Positions 1-6,719 are shown, numbered from the stretch's first letter. The stretch: DNA of 11,191 nucleotides from CAISIP01 sp037968655 (GCA_037968655.1 JBBKVW010000018.1:1-11191), one strand, 5' to 3'. Notes: generated by a model not told the origin, from the letters alone. Numbers and translations are program-made.

Positions 1-2
1 AA

Positions 3-1193
3 ATGGGAAAAGCGAAATTTGCACGTACCAAGCCCCACGTGAACGTGGGCACGATTGGACACGTGGACCACGGCAAGACCACCTTGACGGCGGCGATCAC
101 GAGTGTTTTGGCGGCCAAGTTTGGCGGCGAAGCCAAGGGATACGACCAGATTGATGCGGCGCCCGAAGAGAAGGCGCGCGGCATCACGATCAACACGGCG
201 CACGTCGAGTACGAGACGGCCAACCGCCACTATGCACACGTGGACTGCCCCGGCCACGCCGATTATGTGAAGAACATGATCACTGGCGCGGCCCAGATGG
301 ACGGCGCCATTTTGGTGTGTTCGGCCGCCGACGGCCCGATGCCCCAGACGCGCGAGCACATCTTGCTGGCGCGCCAGGTGGGCGTGCCTTACATCATCGT
401 GTTCCTGAACAAGTGCGACATGGTGGACGACGCTGAATTGCTTGAACTGGTTGAGATGGAGGTGCGCGAGCTGCTGGACAAATACGAGTTTCCTGGCGAC
501 GCGACCCCGATCATCCATGGTTCGGCCAAGCTGGCGCTCGAGGGCGACAAGGGTGAACTCGGCGAGCAGGCCATCATGAAGTTGGCTGAAGCGCTGGACA
601 GCTACATCCCGATGCCCGAGCGCGCAGTCGATGGCGCCTTCCTGATGCCGGTCGAGGACGTGTTCTCGATCTCAGGGCGCGGTACCGTGGTGACGGGTCG
701 TGTGGAGCGCGGAATCATCAAGGTTGGCGAGGAGATAGAGATCGTTGGCATCAGTGTTACCCAGAAGACCACTTGCACGGGCGTGGAGATGTTCCGCAAG
801 TTGCTCGATCAGGGTCAGGCGGGTGACAACGTTGGCATCTTGCTGCGTGGCACCAAGCGTGAAGACGTTCAGCGCGGCCAGGTGCTGTGCAAGCCCGGTT
901 CGATCAAGCCGCACACGCACTTTAGCGGTGAGATCTATGTGCTGTCCAAGGACGAAGGAGGCCGTCACACGCCGTTCTTCAACAACTACCGGCCGCAGTT
1001 TTATTTCCGCACGACGGACGTGACTGGCGCGATCGAGTTGCCCGAAGGCAAGGAGATGGTGATGCCCGGTGACAACGTGTCGATCACCGTGAAGCTGATC
1101 AACCCGATCGCGATGGAAGAAGGTCTGCGTTTCGCCATTCGCGAAGGCGGCAAGACCGTCGGCGCCGGTGTGGTTGCCAAGATCATTGCGTAA
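3..1193 (+). CDS. tuf: Translation elongation factor EF-Tu
   Basis: EF-Tu is the GTPase that carries aminoacyl-tRNA to the ribosomal A site in the cytoplasm. The 396-residue protein has full family length. The GTP-binding motifs are all present: P-loop GHVDHGKT (residues 19-26), the switch I segment around RGITINTAH (59-67), DCPGH (81-85), NKCD (136-139) and a SAK motif near 174. Beta-barrel domains 2 and 3 follow, with GRGTVVTGR and the C-terminal GGRTVGAG-like segment (here GGKTVGAG). The start at base 3 matches the family N-terminus, but only two bases precede it, so its ribosome binding site is outside the window. The gene ends 24 bases before rpsJ, with no terminator between them, so the two are probably cotranscribed. 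Many betaproteobacteria carry two tuf copies; which one this is follows from the rpsJ neighbour (the str/S10 copy). The identification is certain. Confidence 0.98.
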   Translation: MGKAKFARTKPHVNVGTIGHVDHGKTTLTAAITSVLAAKFGGEAKGYDQIDAAPEEKARGITINTAHVEYETANRHYAHVDCPGHADYVKNMITGAAQMDGAILVCSAADGPMPQTREHILLARQVGVPYIIVFLNKCDMVDDAELLELVEMEVRELLDKYEFPGDATPIIHGSAKLALEGDKGELGEQAIMKLAEALDSYIPMPERAVDGAFLMPVEDVFSISGRGTVVTGRVERGIIKVGEEIEIVGISVTQKTTCTGVEMFRKLLDQGQAGDNVGILLRGTKREDVQRGQVLCKPGSIKPHTHFSGEIYVLSKDEGGRHTPFFNNYRPQFYFRTTDVTGAIELPEGKEMVMPGDNVSITVKLINPIAMEEGLRFAIREGGKTVGAGVVAKIIA

Positions 1194-1217
1194 TTCGCAG
1201 CACAGCAAGGAATTAGC

Positions 1218-1532
1218 ATGGCTACCAAACAAAAAATCCGCATCCGCCTGAAGGCGTTTGACTACAAGTTGATCGACCAGTCCGCAGCCGAGATCGTCGA
1301 TACCGCCAAGCGCACCGGCGCCATTGTCAAGGGCCCTGTGCCCTTGCCAACGCGCATGAAGCGTTTTGACATTCTGCGTTCGCCGCACGTAAACAAGACC
1401 AGCCGCGACCAGTTGGAGATCCGTACCCATCAGCGCTTGATGGACATCGTTGATCCGACCGACAAGACGGTTGACGCGCTGATGAAGCTCGATCTGCCAG
1501 CTGGCGTTGACGTGGAGATCAAGCTGCAGTAA
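1218..1532 (+). CDS. rpsJ: 30S ribosomal protein S10 (NusE)
   Basis: S10 is a 30S head protein and, as NusE, a partner of NusB in transcription antitermination. The 104 residues match the family length. The N-terminal beta strand IRIRLKAFD (7-15), the KRTGA segment (31-35), the ribosome-embedded loop LPTR...RSPHVNK (43-60) and the ending AGVDVEIKL are all typical. An AAGGAAT ribosome binding site lies about 7 bases before the ATG. The gene follows tuf by 24 bases but is separated from rplC by 207 bases that hold a hairpin and a promoter. It therefore seems to belong transcriptionally to the tuf unit upstream rather than to the rest of the S10 operon. The product is certain; the operon boundary is inference. 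Confidence 0.98.
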   Translation: MATKQKIRIRLKAFDYKLIDQSAAEIVDTAKRTGAIVKGPVPLPTRMKRFDILRSPHVNKTSRDQLEIRTHQRLMDIVDPTDKTVDALMKLDLPAGVDVEIKLQ

Positions 1533-1554
1533 GTCGACTGGCGAGAGGGCCCAG

Positions 1555-1584
1555 CGACCTTGGCGGCAATGATTGCCGAGGTCG
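1555..1584 (+). terminator. Hairpin after rpsJ, probable weak terminator or attenuator
   Basis: A 10-base arm CGACCTTGGC (1555-1564) pairs with GCCGAGGTCG (1575-1584), with one U-G pair and a 10-base loop. Inside it GGCAA/TTGCC can form an alternative shorter stem. Only three T residues follow directly (1585-1587), so termination may be partial. It lies 22 bases after the rpsJ stop and just before the promoter at 1598, which is where a terminator separating two transcription units would be expected. Confidence 0.5.
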
Positions 1585-1597
1585 TTTGCAAGTTGCC

Positions 1598-1626
1598 TTG
1601 CCAGATCGCAAAATCCGGAATATAAT
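1598..1626 (+). promoter_or_regulatory. Sigma70-type promoter for the rplC-rpsQ unit
   Basis: A -35 box TTGCCA (1598-1603, five of six consensus bases) is separated by exactly 17 bases from a perfect -10 box TATAAT (1621-1626). Transcription would start near 1632-1634 and give a leader of roughly 107 bases before rplC. This is by far the best promoter match I found in the window. Its position within the ribosomal cluster, downstream of a hairpin, supports a separate rplC-to-rpsQ transcript. Confidence 0.8.
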
Positions 1627-1633
1627 TTCGGGC

Positions 1634-1664
1634 TCTGCTGATGTTGCGTAGCAACGCCGGCAGA
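1634..1664 (+). promoter_or_regulatory. Stem-loop at the 5' end of the rplC leader
   Basis: TCTGCTG (1634-1640) pairs with CGGCAGA (1658-1664), with one U-G pair. After a small 2x2 internal loop, GTTGC (1643-1647) pairs with GCAAC (1651-1655) around a GTA loop. The structure starts almost at the predicted first base of the transcript. It could be a feedback site for a ribosomal protein such as L4, which represses the S10 operon of E. coli through its leader, or simply a 5' stabilising hairpin. The structure can be read in the sequence; the function is inference. Confidence 0.5.
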
Positions 1665-1729
1665 AATTTATCAACAGTCTTTCACATCACAACGGCGCGG
1701 CCAATTGCAGTCGCACCGGTGGAAGTTAC

Positions 1730-1733
1730 GGAG
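1730..1733 (+). promoter_or_regulatory. Ribosome binding site that fixes the rplC start
   Basis: GGAG lies 6 bases before the ATG at 1740. It decides between this start and an in-frame upstream ATG at 1641, which lies within the leader stem-loop and would add 33 residues unlike any L3. Confidence 0.85.
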
Positions 1734-1739
1734 AAAAAA

Positions 1740-2426
1740 ATGAGTCTGAGCAACTCCCTCGGGTTGCTGGGCCGCAAGGTGGGCATGATGCGCCTATTCA
1801 CCGACGACGGGGACGCAGTTCCTGTCACGGTGGTGGATGTATCCAACAACCGCGTGACCCAGATCAAAACCCAAGAGAACGACGGCTACGTTGCCTTGCA
1901 GGTAACGTTTGGCGCACGCCGCGCGTCGCGCGTCACCAAGCCCGCCGCTGGTCACCTTGCCAAGGCAGGTGTCGAAGCCGGCGAAATCATCCAGGAATTC
2001 CGCGTTACCGCTGATGCTGCCGCCAAATATGCGGCTGGCGCTTCGGTTCCCGTGACCGACGTGTTCGTGGTGGGCCAGAAGGTCGACGTGCAGGGCACCT
2101 CGATCGGCAAGGGTTTTGCTGGAACGATCAAGCGCCACAACATGAAGTCGCAGCGTGCGTCGCACGGTAACAGCCGTTCGCACAACGTGCCAGGCTCGAT
2201 CGGCATGGCGCAGGACCCTGGACGTGTGTTTCCAGGCAAGCGAATGACGGGTCATATGGGTGACCAAACCGTCACGACCCAGAACCTCGACATCTTCCGT
2301 ATCGACGAAACGCGCCAGCTGCTGCTGATCCGCGGCGCCATTCCAGGTGCGTCGGGCGGATTCGTTTCGGTGCGCCCGGCCATCAAGGCCAGTGGCACCG
2401 TGCTAATCGCGAAAGGGGCGAACTGA
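1740..2426 (+). CDS. rplC: 50S ribosomal protein L3
   Basis: L3 is an early-assembling 50S protein whose central extension reaches the peptidyl-transferase centre. The 228-residue product begins MSLSNSLGLLGRKVGMMR, as other betaproteobacterial L3 proteins do. It contains the signature GNSRSHNVPGSIG (143-155) followed by MAQDPGRVFPGKRMTG. Q158 in this stretch probably corresponds to the glutamine that PrmB methylates in E. coli L3; that equivalence is by motif position only. The start at 1740 is preferred because it has a GGAG site 6 bases upstream and the family N-terminus. The stop overlaps the rplD start by one base (TGATG), so the two are likely translationally coupled. It is the first gene after the promoter at 1598-1626. 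Confidence 0.97.
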   Translation: MSLSNSLGLLGRKVGMMRLFTDDGDAVPVTVVDVSNNRVTQIKTQENDGYVALQVTFGARRASRVTKPAAGHLAKAGVEAGEIIQEFRVTADAAAKYAAGASVPVTDVFVVGQKVDVQGTSIGKGFAGTIKRHNMKSQRASHGNSRSHNVPGSIGMAQDPGRVFPGKRMTGHMGDQTVTTQNLDIFRIDETRQLLLIRGAIPGASGGFVSVRPAIKASGTVLIAKGAN

Positions 2427-3046
2427 TGCAGCTCGAACTCCTGAACGAACAAGGCCAGGCAACGTCCAAGTTTGACGCTCCCGAGACGGTCTTCGGTCGC
2501 CAATACAACGAAGACCTGGTGCACCAGGTGGTCGTGGCTTTCCAGGCCAACGCGCGCCAGGGCACCCGTGCCCAGAAGGACCGCGAACAGGTCAAGCACT
2601 CGACAAAGAAGCCGTTCAAGCAAAAGGGAACGGGCCGCGCCCGTGCCGGTATGACGTCCTCGCCACTGTGGCGCGGAGGCGGTCGGATCTTCCCGAACAT
2701 GCCGGACGAAAACTTCAGCCACAAGATCAACAAGAAGATGTATCGCGCCGGTATGGCGTCGATCTTCTCGCAACTCGCGCGCGAAGGCCGTCTGGCCGTC
2801 GTGGAGTCGCTGTCGGTCGACTCGCCCAAGACCAAGCCGTTTGCAGCGCGCCTGAAGGCCATGAAGATGGATTCGGTTCTGCTAATCGCAGATCAGGTCG
2901 ACGAGAACCTTTACCTGGCATCGCGCAATCTGGCCAACGTGCTGGTGGTGGAGCCGCGTTACGCCGATCCGGTGTCGCTGGTCCATTACCGCAAAGTGTT
3001 GGTCACCCGCGCGGCCATGGACAAGCTCAAGGAGATGTTCGCATGA
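2426..3046 (+). CDS. rplD: 50S ribosomal protein L4
   Basis: L4 is a 50S protein whose long loop lines the nascent peptide exit tunnel; in E. coli it also represses its own S10 operon. The 206 residues match the family length. The tunnel loop is seen around KKPFKQKGTGRARAG (61-75), followed by SSPLWRGGG. The C-terminal half carries the usual Rossmann-like core with SVLLI-type strands (DSVLLIADQ near 148). The ATG overlaps the rplC stop by one base, with AAAGGGG just upstream, and the end overlaps the rplW start by four bases. If this organism autoregulates the operon as E. coli does, L4 is the prime candidate to bind the leader at 1634-1739, but nothing in the sequence proves this. Confidence 0.97.
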   Translation: MQLELLNEQGQATSKFDAPETVFGRQYNEDLVHQVVVAFQANARQGTRAQKDREQVKHSTKKPFKQKGTGRARAGMTSSPLWRGGGRIFPNMPDENFSHKINKKMYRAGMASIFSQLAREGRLAVVESLSVDSPKTKPFAARLKAMKMDSVLLIADQVDENLYLASRNLANVLVVEPRYADPVSLVHYRKVLVTRAAMDKLKEMFA

Positions 3047-3357
3047 ACGCCGTGAAATACGACGAAGGCCGCTTGATGCAGGTCCTCGTGGCGCCCATCG
3101 TGTCCGAGAAGGCCACCATGATTGCCGAGAAAAGCAATGCAGTCACCTTCAAGGTGTTGCAGGACGCCACCAAGCACGAGATCAAGGCGGCCGTAGAACT
3201 GATGTTCAAGGTCCAGGTCAAGGGCATATCGGTACTCAATACCAAGGGCAAATCCAAGCGCTTTGGTAAGTCCATGGGTCGCCGCGCCAGCGTGCGCAAA
3301 GCCTATGTGACCCTGATGCCGGGCCAGGAACTGAACCTGAGCGGGGAGGCTGCGTAA
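3043..3357 (+). CDS. rplW: 50S ribosomal protein L23
   Basis: L23 sits at the exit of the 50S tunnel and docks trigger factor and the signal recognition particle. The 104-residue product contains the diagnostic APIVSEKAT (17-25) and the FKVLQDATKHEIK segment (36-48), then VELMFKVQV and the basic loop around KGKSKRFGKSMGRR. The start at 3043 is chosen because it gives the family N-terminal length and overlaps the rplD stop in an ATGA arrangement. The reading frame stays open far upstream inside rplD, but that part does not resemble L23. The stop lies two bases before the rplB ATG. Confidence 0.96.
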   Translation: MNAVKYDEGRLMQVLVAPIVSEKATMIAEKSNAVTFKVLQDATKHEIKAAVELMFKVQVKGISVLNTKGKSKRFGKSMGRRASVRKAYVTLMPGQELNLSGEAA

Positions 3358-3359
3358 TC

Positions 3360-4184
3360 ATGGCTGTCATCAAGATGAAACCAACTTCACCAGGCCGTCG
3401 TGGCGTGGTGAAAGTATCGCGGGGCCACCTGTACAAGGGTGAGCCATACGCGCCTCTGCTCGAGCCTCAGTTCCAGCATGCTGGCCGTAACAACAATGGC
3501 CACATCACGACGCGCCACAAGGGTGGTGGTCACAAACACCACTACCGTGTGGTCGACTTCCGTCGCGCCAAGGATGCCATTCCAGCCAAGGTCGAGCGTA
3601 TCGAATACGATCCAAACCGCTCAGCGCATCTGGCCCTGGTTTGCTATGCCGACGGCGAGCGCCGCTACATCATTGCTCCGCGCGGACTTGAGGTTGGTGC
3701 GACCATCCTCAATGGTGCCGAGGCGCCGATTCGCGTCGGCAATACATTGCCAATCCGCAATATTCCGGTTGGCTCGATCATCCATTGCGTCGAACTGCAG
3801 ATCGGCAAGGGCGCGCAAATCGTTCGTTCAGCCGGCACGTCGGCGACCTTGCTGGCGCGCGAAGGAACCTATGCCCAGGTTCGGTTGCGCTCGGGCGAGG
3901 TCCGCAAGATCCATATCGATTGCCGCGCCACGATTGGCCAGGTCGCCAATGAAGAGCACAGCCTTCGCCGCCTGGGCAAGGCCGGTGTCAAGCGCTGGAT
4001 GGGCATTCGCCCAACGGTGCGCGGCGTGGTCATGAACCCGGTGGACCACCCGCATGGCGGTGGTGAAGGCAAGACCGGCGAAGGTCGCCATCCTGTCGAT
4101 CCATGGGGCAACCTGACCAAGGGTTACCGCACCCGTAACAACAAGCGCACGCAGGTGATGATCGTGTCGCGTCGCAAGAAGTAA
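3360..4184 (+). CDS. rplB: 50S ribosomal protein L2
   Basis: L2 is one of the most conserved 50S proteins, needed for subunit association and the peptidyl-transferase centre. The 274-residue protein has the expected length. It shows GRNNNGHITTRHKGGGHK (42-59), the OB-fold and SH3-like core, and the catalytic-region signature MNPVDHPHGGGEG near residues 224-236, whose histidine corresponds to the essential H229 of E. coli L2. The C-terminus KKRTQVMIVSRRKK-type tail (here NKRTQVMIVSRRKK) is basic as usual. A GGGAGG site precedes the ATG by about 10 bases, within the end of rplW. It is in the middle of the rplC-rpsQ unit. Confidence 0.98.
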   Translation: MAVIKMKPTSPGRRGVVKVSRGHLYKGEPYAPLLEPQFQHAGRNNNGHITTRHKGGGHKHHYRVVDFRRAKDAIPAKVERIEYDPNRSAHLALVCYADGERRYIIAPRGLEVGATILNGAEAPIRVGNTLPIRNIPVGSIIHCVELQIGKGAQIVRSAGTSATLLAREGTYAQVRLRSGEVRKIHIDCRATIGQVANEEHSLRRLGKAGVKRWMGIRPTVRGVVMNPVDHPHGGGEGKTGEGRHPVDPWGNLTKGYRTRNNKRTQVMIVSRRKK

Positions 4185-4195
4185 GGGGCACCTAC

Positions 4196-4474
4196 ATGAC
4201 ACGCTCACTCAAAAAGGGTCCTTTCGTCGACCACCACCTGGCCCAGAAGGCCGACAAGGCGGTGACCAACAAGGACAAAAAACCCATCAAGACCTGGTCG
4301 CGCCGTTCGATGTTCCTGCCGGAATTCATCGGGTTGACGATTGCAGTGCACAACGGCAAGCAGCATGTGCCGGTCTATATCACTGACCAGATGGTCGGCC
4401 ACAAGCTGGGCGAATTTGCGCTCACGCGGACCTTCAAGGGTCACCCGGCCGACAAAAAAGTCGTGCGAAAGTAA
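4196..4474 (+). CDS. rpsS: 30S ribosomal protein S19
   Basis: S19 is a 30S head protein that pairs with S13 and contacts the A-site tRNA region. The 92 residues match the family exactly in length. The N-terminus MTRSLKKGPFVDHHL and the central WSRRSMFLPEFIGLTIAVHNG (34-54) followed by HVPVYITDQMVGHKLGEFA are hallmark S19 sequence. AAGGGG lies about 9 bases before the ATG. It starts 11 bases after rplB and ends 9 bases before rplV, consistent with cotranscription. Confidence 0.98.
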   Translation: MTRSLKKGPFVDHHLAQKADKAVTNKDKKPIKTWSRRSMFLPEFIGLTIAVHNGKQHVPVYITDQMVGHKLGEFALTRTFKGHPADKKVVRK

Positions 4475-4483
4475 GGCAACATC

Positions 4484-4813
4484 ATGGAAACCAAAGCAAC
4501 ATTGCGCGGCGTGCGCCTGTCCGTGGACAAGGGCCGTCTCGTTGCCGACTTGATCCGTGGCAATAATGTCGACCAGGCACTGAACGTCTTGCAGTTCACG
4601 CAGAAAAAAGCTGCAGTGATCATCAAGAAGGTTCTGGAGTCTGCGATCGCCAATGCGGAGCATAACGACGGTGCCGACATTGACGAATTGAAAGTCAAGA
4701 CCATCTACGTCGAGCAGGGCACTTCGCTGCGCCGCTTTACCGCCCGCGCCAAGGGTCGCGGCAACCAGATCCGCAAGCCCACGTGCCATGTGTACGTGAC
4801 GGTTGGTAACTGA
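4484..4813 (+). CDS. rplV: 50S ribosomal protein L22
   Basis: L22 lines the exit tunnel through a long beta-hairpin that is a known site of macrolide-resistance mutations. The 109-residue protein shows LRGVRLSVDKGRLVADLIRG (7-26), the helix around NVLQFTQKKAA and the hairpin region FTARAKGRGNQIRKPTCH (85-102). The ending VYVTVGN is the betaproteobacterial form. Hairpin length looks normal, with no insertion or deletion visible against the family pattern. An AAGG site precedes the ATG. The gene ends 16 bases before rpsC. Confidence 0.97.
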   Translation: METKATLRGVRLSVDKGRLVADLIRGNNVDQALNVLQFTQKKAAVIIKKVLESAIANAEHNDGADIDELKVKTIYVEQGTSLRRFTARAKGRGNQIRKPTCHVYVTVGN

Positions 4814-4829
4814 AAGAGGCCAGGAACAT

Positions 4830-5729
4830 ATGGGACAAAAAATCCACCCCACCGGCTTTCGCCTTTCGGTCAGCCGCAATTGGGCATCGCGCTGGTACGC
4901 CAGCGATCGTGACTTCGCCGGCATGCTGGCCGAAGACATCAAGGTGCGCGAGTACCTGAAAAAGAAGCTCAAGAATGCGTCGGTATCGCGCGTATTGATC
5001 GAGCGCCCTGCAAAGAACGCGCGCATCACCATCTTTTCGGCTCGTCCGGGCGTGGTGATCGGCAAGAAGGGCGAGGACATCGAGAATCTCAAGCGCGAAT
5101 TGGGCAAGCAACTCGGCGTGCCGGTCGCAGTGAACATCGAAGAAGTGCGCAAGCCCGAGATCGATGCCAAATTGATTGCAGACAGCATCACGCAGCAGCT
5201 CGAAAAGCGCATCATGTTCCGTCGTGCGATGAAACGCGCGATGCAAAATGCAATGCGCCTGGGCGCCCTGGGCATCAAGATCATGTCCTCGGGTCGCCTG
5301 AACGGCATCGAGATCGCGCGTTGCGAGTGGTATCGCGAAGGCAGGGTGCCATTGCATACCCTGCGCGCGGACATCGATTACGGTACGTCGGAAGCCAAGA
5401 CCACTTACGGCGTTATCGGCGTCAAGGTCTGGGTCTACAAGGGCGACACCCTTGGCCGCAACGACTTGCCAGCAGTAGTCGAGCCGCGTTCCGACGACGA
5501 ACGCCGTCCGCGTGGACCGCGCCGTGATGCGCGCCCCGGCGCACCTGATCGTGCACCAGCAGCGCGTCCAGCGCGCCGTGCTGTCGGTGCCAATGTGGCA
5601 CCTGCCGATGGCAGCGACAAGCCCGCCGAGGCGACAGCAGCAGCGCCTGCTGACGCCGCAAAACCCGCCGTTAAGCGCGTCCGCAAGGCAAGCGCGCCAG
5701 CCGCAGCAGCTGACGGCACCAAGACCTGA
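4830..5729 (+). CDS. rpsC: 30S ribosomal protein S3 with a long C-terminal tail
   Basis: S3 is a 30S head protein at the mRNA entry channel and has mRNA helicase activity together with S4 and S5. The start at 4830 gives the family N-terminus MGQKIHPTGFRL; an in-frame upstream codon at 4803 would overlap rplV and add nine unrelated residues. The KH domain carries GKKG (78-81) in ARPGVVIGKKGEDIENL. The C-terminal domain includes MFRRAMKRAMQNAMRLG (129-145) and EWYREGRVPLHTLRADIDY. The core ends near residue 212. The last ~83 residues form a low-complexity tail rich in Ala, Pro, Arg and Lys, making 299 residues against 233 in E. coli. Burkholderiales S3 often has a basic tail, but this one looks longer than I would expect. 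The stop codon lies inside a perfect hairpin (5722-5740). Confidence 0.97.
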   Translation: MGQKIHPTGFRLSVSRNWASRWYASDRDFAGMLAEDIKVREYLKKKLKNASVSRVLIERPAKNARITIFSARPGVVIGKKGEDIENLKRELGKQLGVPVAVNIEEVRKPEIDAKLIADSITQQLEKRIMFRRAMKRAMQNAMRLGALGIKIMSSGRLNGIEIARCEWYREGRVPLHTLRADIDYGTSEAKTTYGVIGVKVWVYKGDTLGRNDLPAVVEPRSDDERRPRGPRRDARPGAPDRAPAARPARRAVGANVAPADGSDKPAEATAAAPADAAKPAVKRVRKASAPAAAADGTKT

Positions 5730-5740
5730 TAAACAGGTCT
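5722..5740 (+). other. Perfect hairpin across the rpsC stop codon
   Basis: AGACCTG (5722-5728) pairs perfectly with CAGGTCT (5734-5740) around an ATAAA loop. The rpsC TGA (5727-5729) is in the arm and loop. No T-run follows, so it is unlikely to terminate transcription. It could be a processing or stability element, or could affect translation of rplP, whose GGAG site begins about 9 bases later. Confidence 0.5.
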
Positions 5741-5757
5741 AGCAATCGGAGAATTTC

Positions 5758-6174
5758 ATGCTGCAACCAGCTCGTAGAAAGTACCGCAAGGAGCAAAAAG
5801 GCCGCAATACCGGCATTGCAACGCGCGGCAACTCGGTGGCATTTGGCGACTTCGGTCTCAAATCCACGGACCGCGGCCGCCTGACGGCCCGCCAAATCGA
5901 ATCCGCCCGCCGTGCGATTTCACGTCATGTGAAGCGCGGTGGCCGGATCTGGATCCGGATTTTTCCGGACAAGCCAATCTCCCAAAAGCCCGCTGAGGTT
6001 CGCATGGGTAACGGCAAGGGCAACCCGGAGTACTACGTGGCCGAAATTCAGCCCGGCAAGGTGCTCTATGAGATCGTCGGTGTGCCAGAAGATCTGGCGC
6101 GCGAGGCGTTCCGCCTGGCGGCGGCCAAACTGCCGCTGCGCACCACATTCGTGGCGCGCATGATCGGCCAATAA
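5758..6174 (+). CDS. rplP: 50S ribosomal protein L16
   Basis: L16 is a late-assembling 50S protein near the A-site tRNA elbow. The 138 residues match the family. The N-terminus MLQPARRKYRKEQKGRNTG, the GDFGLKS segment (30-36) and the VRMGNGKGNPEYYVA motif (81-95) are diagnostic. R82 appears to correspond to the arginine (R81) that is hydroxylated in E. coli L16; whether it is modified here cannot be told. A GGAG site precedes the ATG by about 7 bases. The 28-base gap from rpsC is the widest within the rplC-rpsQ unit and contains the 3' half of the stop-codon hairpin. Confidence 0.98.
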   Translation: MLQPARRKYRKEQKGRNTGIATRGNSVAFGDFGLKSTDRGRLTARQIESARRAISRHVKRGGRIWIRIFPDKPISQKPAEVRMGNGKGNPEYYVAEIQPGKVLYEIVGVPEDLAREAFRLAAAKLPLRTTFVARMIGQ

Positions 6175-6197
6175 GCGCCACTGCCTGGAGAAATAAC

Positions 6198-6419
6198 GTG
6201 AACACCAAAGAACTACGCCAGAAAGACGTGGCTGCGCTTGAAACCGAAGTCAAGTCGCTGCAAAAGGCCCATTTCGGCCTGCGCATGCAAAAAGCCACCC
6301 AGCAACTCAACAACACCGCTACGCTGCGCTCGACTCGCCGCGATATCGCTCGCGCCAAGACCATCTTGACCGAGAAGAAAACCGCGGCCAAGTCCGCCAC
6401 TGAAGGAGCGGCCAAATGA
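6198..6419 (+). CDS. rpmC: 50S ribosomal protein L29, GTG start
   Basis: L29 is a small helical 50S protein next to L23 at the tunnel exit. The 73-residue product shows the family pattern: MNTKELRQKDVAALE, then QKAHFGLRMQKATQQLNNTATLRSTRRDIARAKT. It starts with GTG at 6198, the only GTG start among the ribosomal genes here, with GGAG at 6187-6190 and a 7-base spacer. It is about ten residues longer than E. coli L29; the excess is a C-terminal Lys/Ala-rich tail (about 60-73). The end overlaps rpsQ by four bases (ATGA), indicating translational coupling. Confidence 0.95.
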   Translation: MNTKELRQKDVAALETEVKSLQKAHFGLRMQKATQQLNNTATLRSTRRDIARAKTILTEKKTAAKSATEGAAK

Positions 6420-6685
6420 CGGAAGAAAAAATATCGCGCAAGCGGACATTGATCGGCAAGGTTGTCAGCGACAAGCGCACCAAGACTGTCACGGTGCTGA
6501 TCGAGCGCCGCGTCAAGCACGAGTTGTACGGAAAGATTGTCGGCAAGTCCAGCAAGTACCACGCGCATGACGAGAACAGCGAATATAAGATGGGCGACAC
6601 TATCGAAATCACCGAAAGCCGCCCGCTCTCCAAGACCAAGAACTGGGTCGCTACGCGGCTGATCCAGAAAGCGGTCAACGTCTGA
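6416..6685 (+). CDS. rpsQ: 30S ribosomal protein S17
   Basis: S17 is an OB-fold protein that binds 16S rRNA early in 30S assembly. The 89 residues include LIGKVVSDKRTKTVTVLIER (12-31), VKHELYGKIV, KYHAHDENSEYKMGDTIEI (48-66) and the signature ESRPLSKTKNW (67-77). The start overlaps the rpmC stop as ATGA. It is the last gene of the S10 cluster; a strong hairpin terminator follows 34 bases after the stop. In many bacteria rplN would come next, but here the terminator and unrelated genes follow. Confidence 0.97.
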   Translation: MTEEKISRKRTLIGKVVSDKRTKTVTVLIERRVKHELYGKIVGKSSKYHAHDENSEYKMGDTIEITESRPLSKTKNWVATRLIQKAVNV

Positions 6686-6719
6686 TGATGCCATTGCGCT
6701 GTTGCGCGGTGTGTTGATA

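Noticed and set aside
672..1430. Long open frame on the minus strand across tuf and rpsJ (252 codons)
   Set aside because: It lies antisense to two certain genes, its translation resembles no family I know, and long antisense frames are expected in GC-rich coding DNA.
1641..1739. Upstream in-frame ATG that would extend L3 by 33 residues
   Set aside because: The ATG sits within the leader hairpin, only about 8 bases after the predicted transcript start, has no ribosome binding site, and the added residues are unlike L3.
2668..3042. Upstream extension of the L23 frame through rplD
   Set aside because: The ATG at 3043 gives the normal L23 N-terminus and an ATGA overlap with rplD; the extension is a shadow of rplD.
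4205..5374. 389-codon open frame on the minus strand across rpsS, rplV and rpsC
   Set aside because: The + strand genes here are unambiguous. The antisense translation has no recognisable domain and crosses three gene boundaries.
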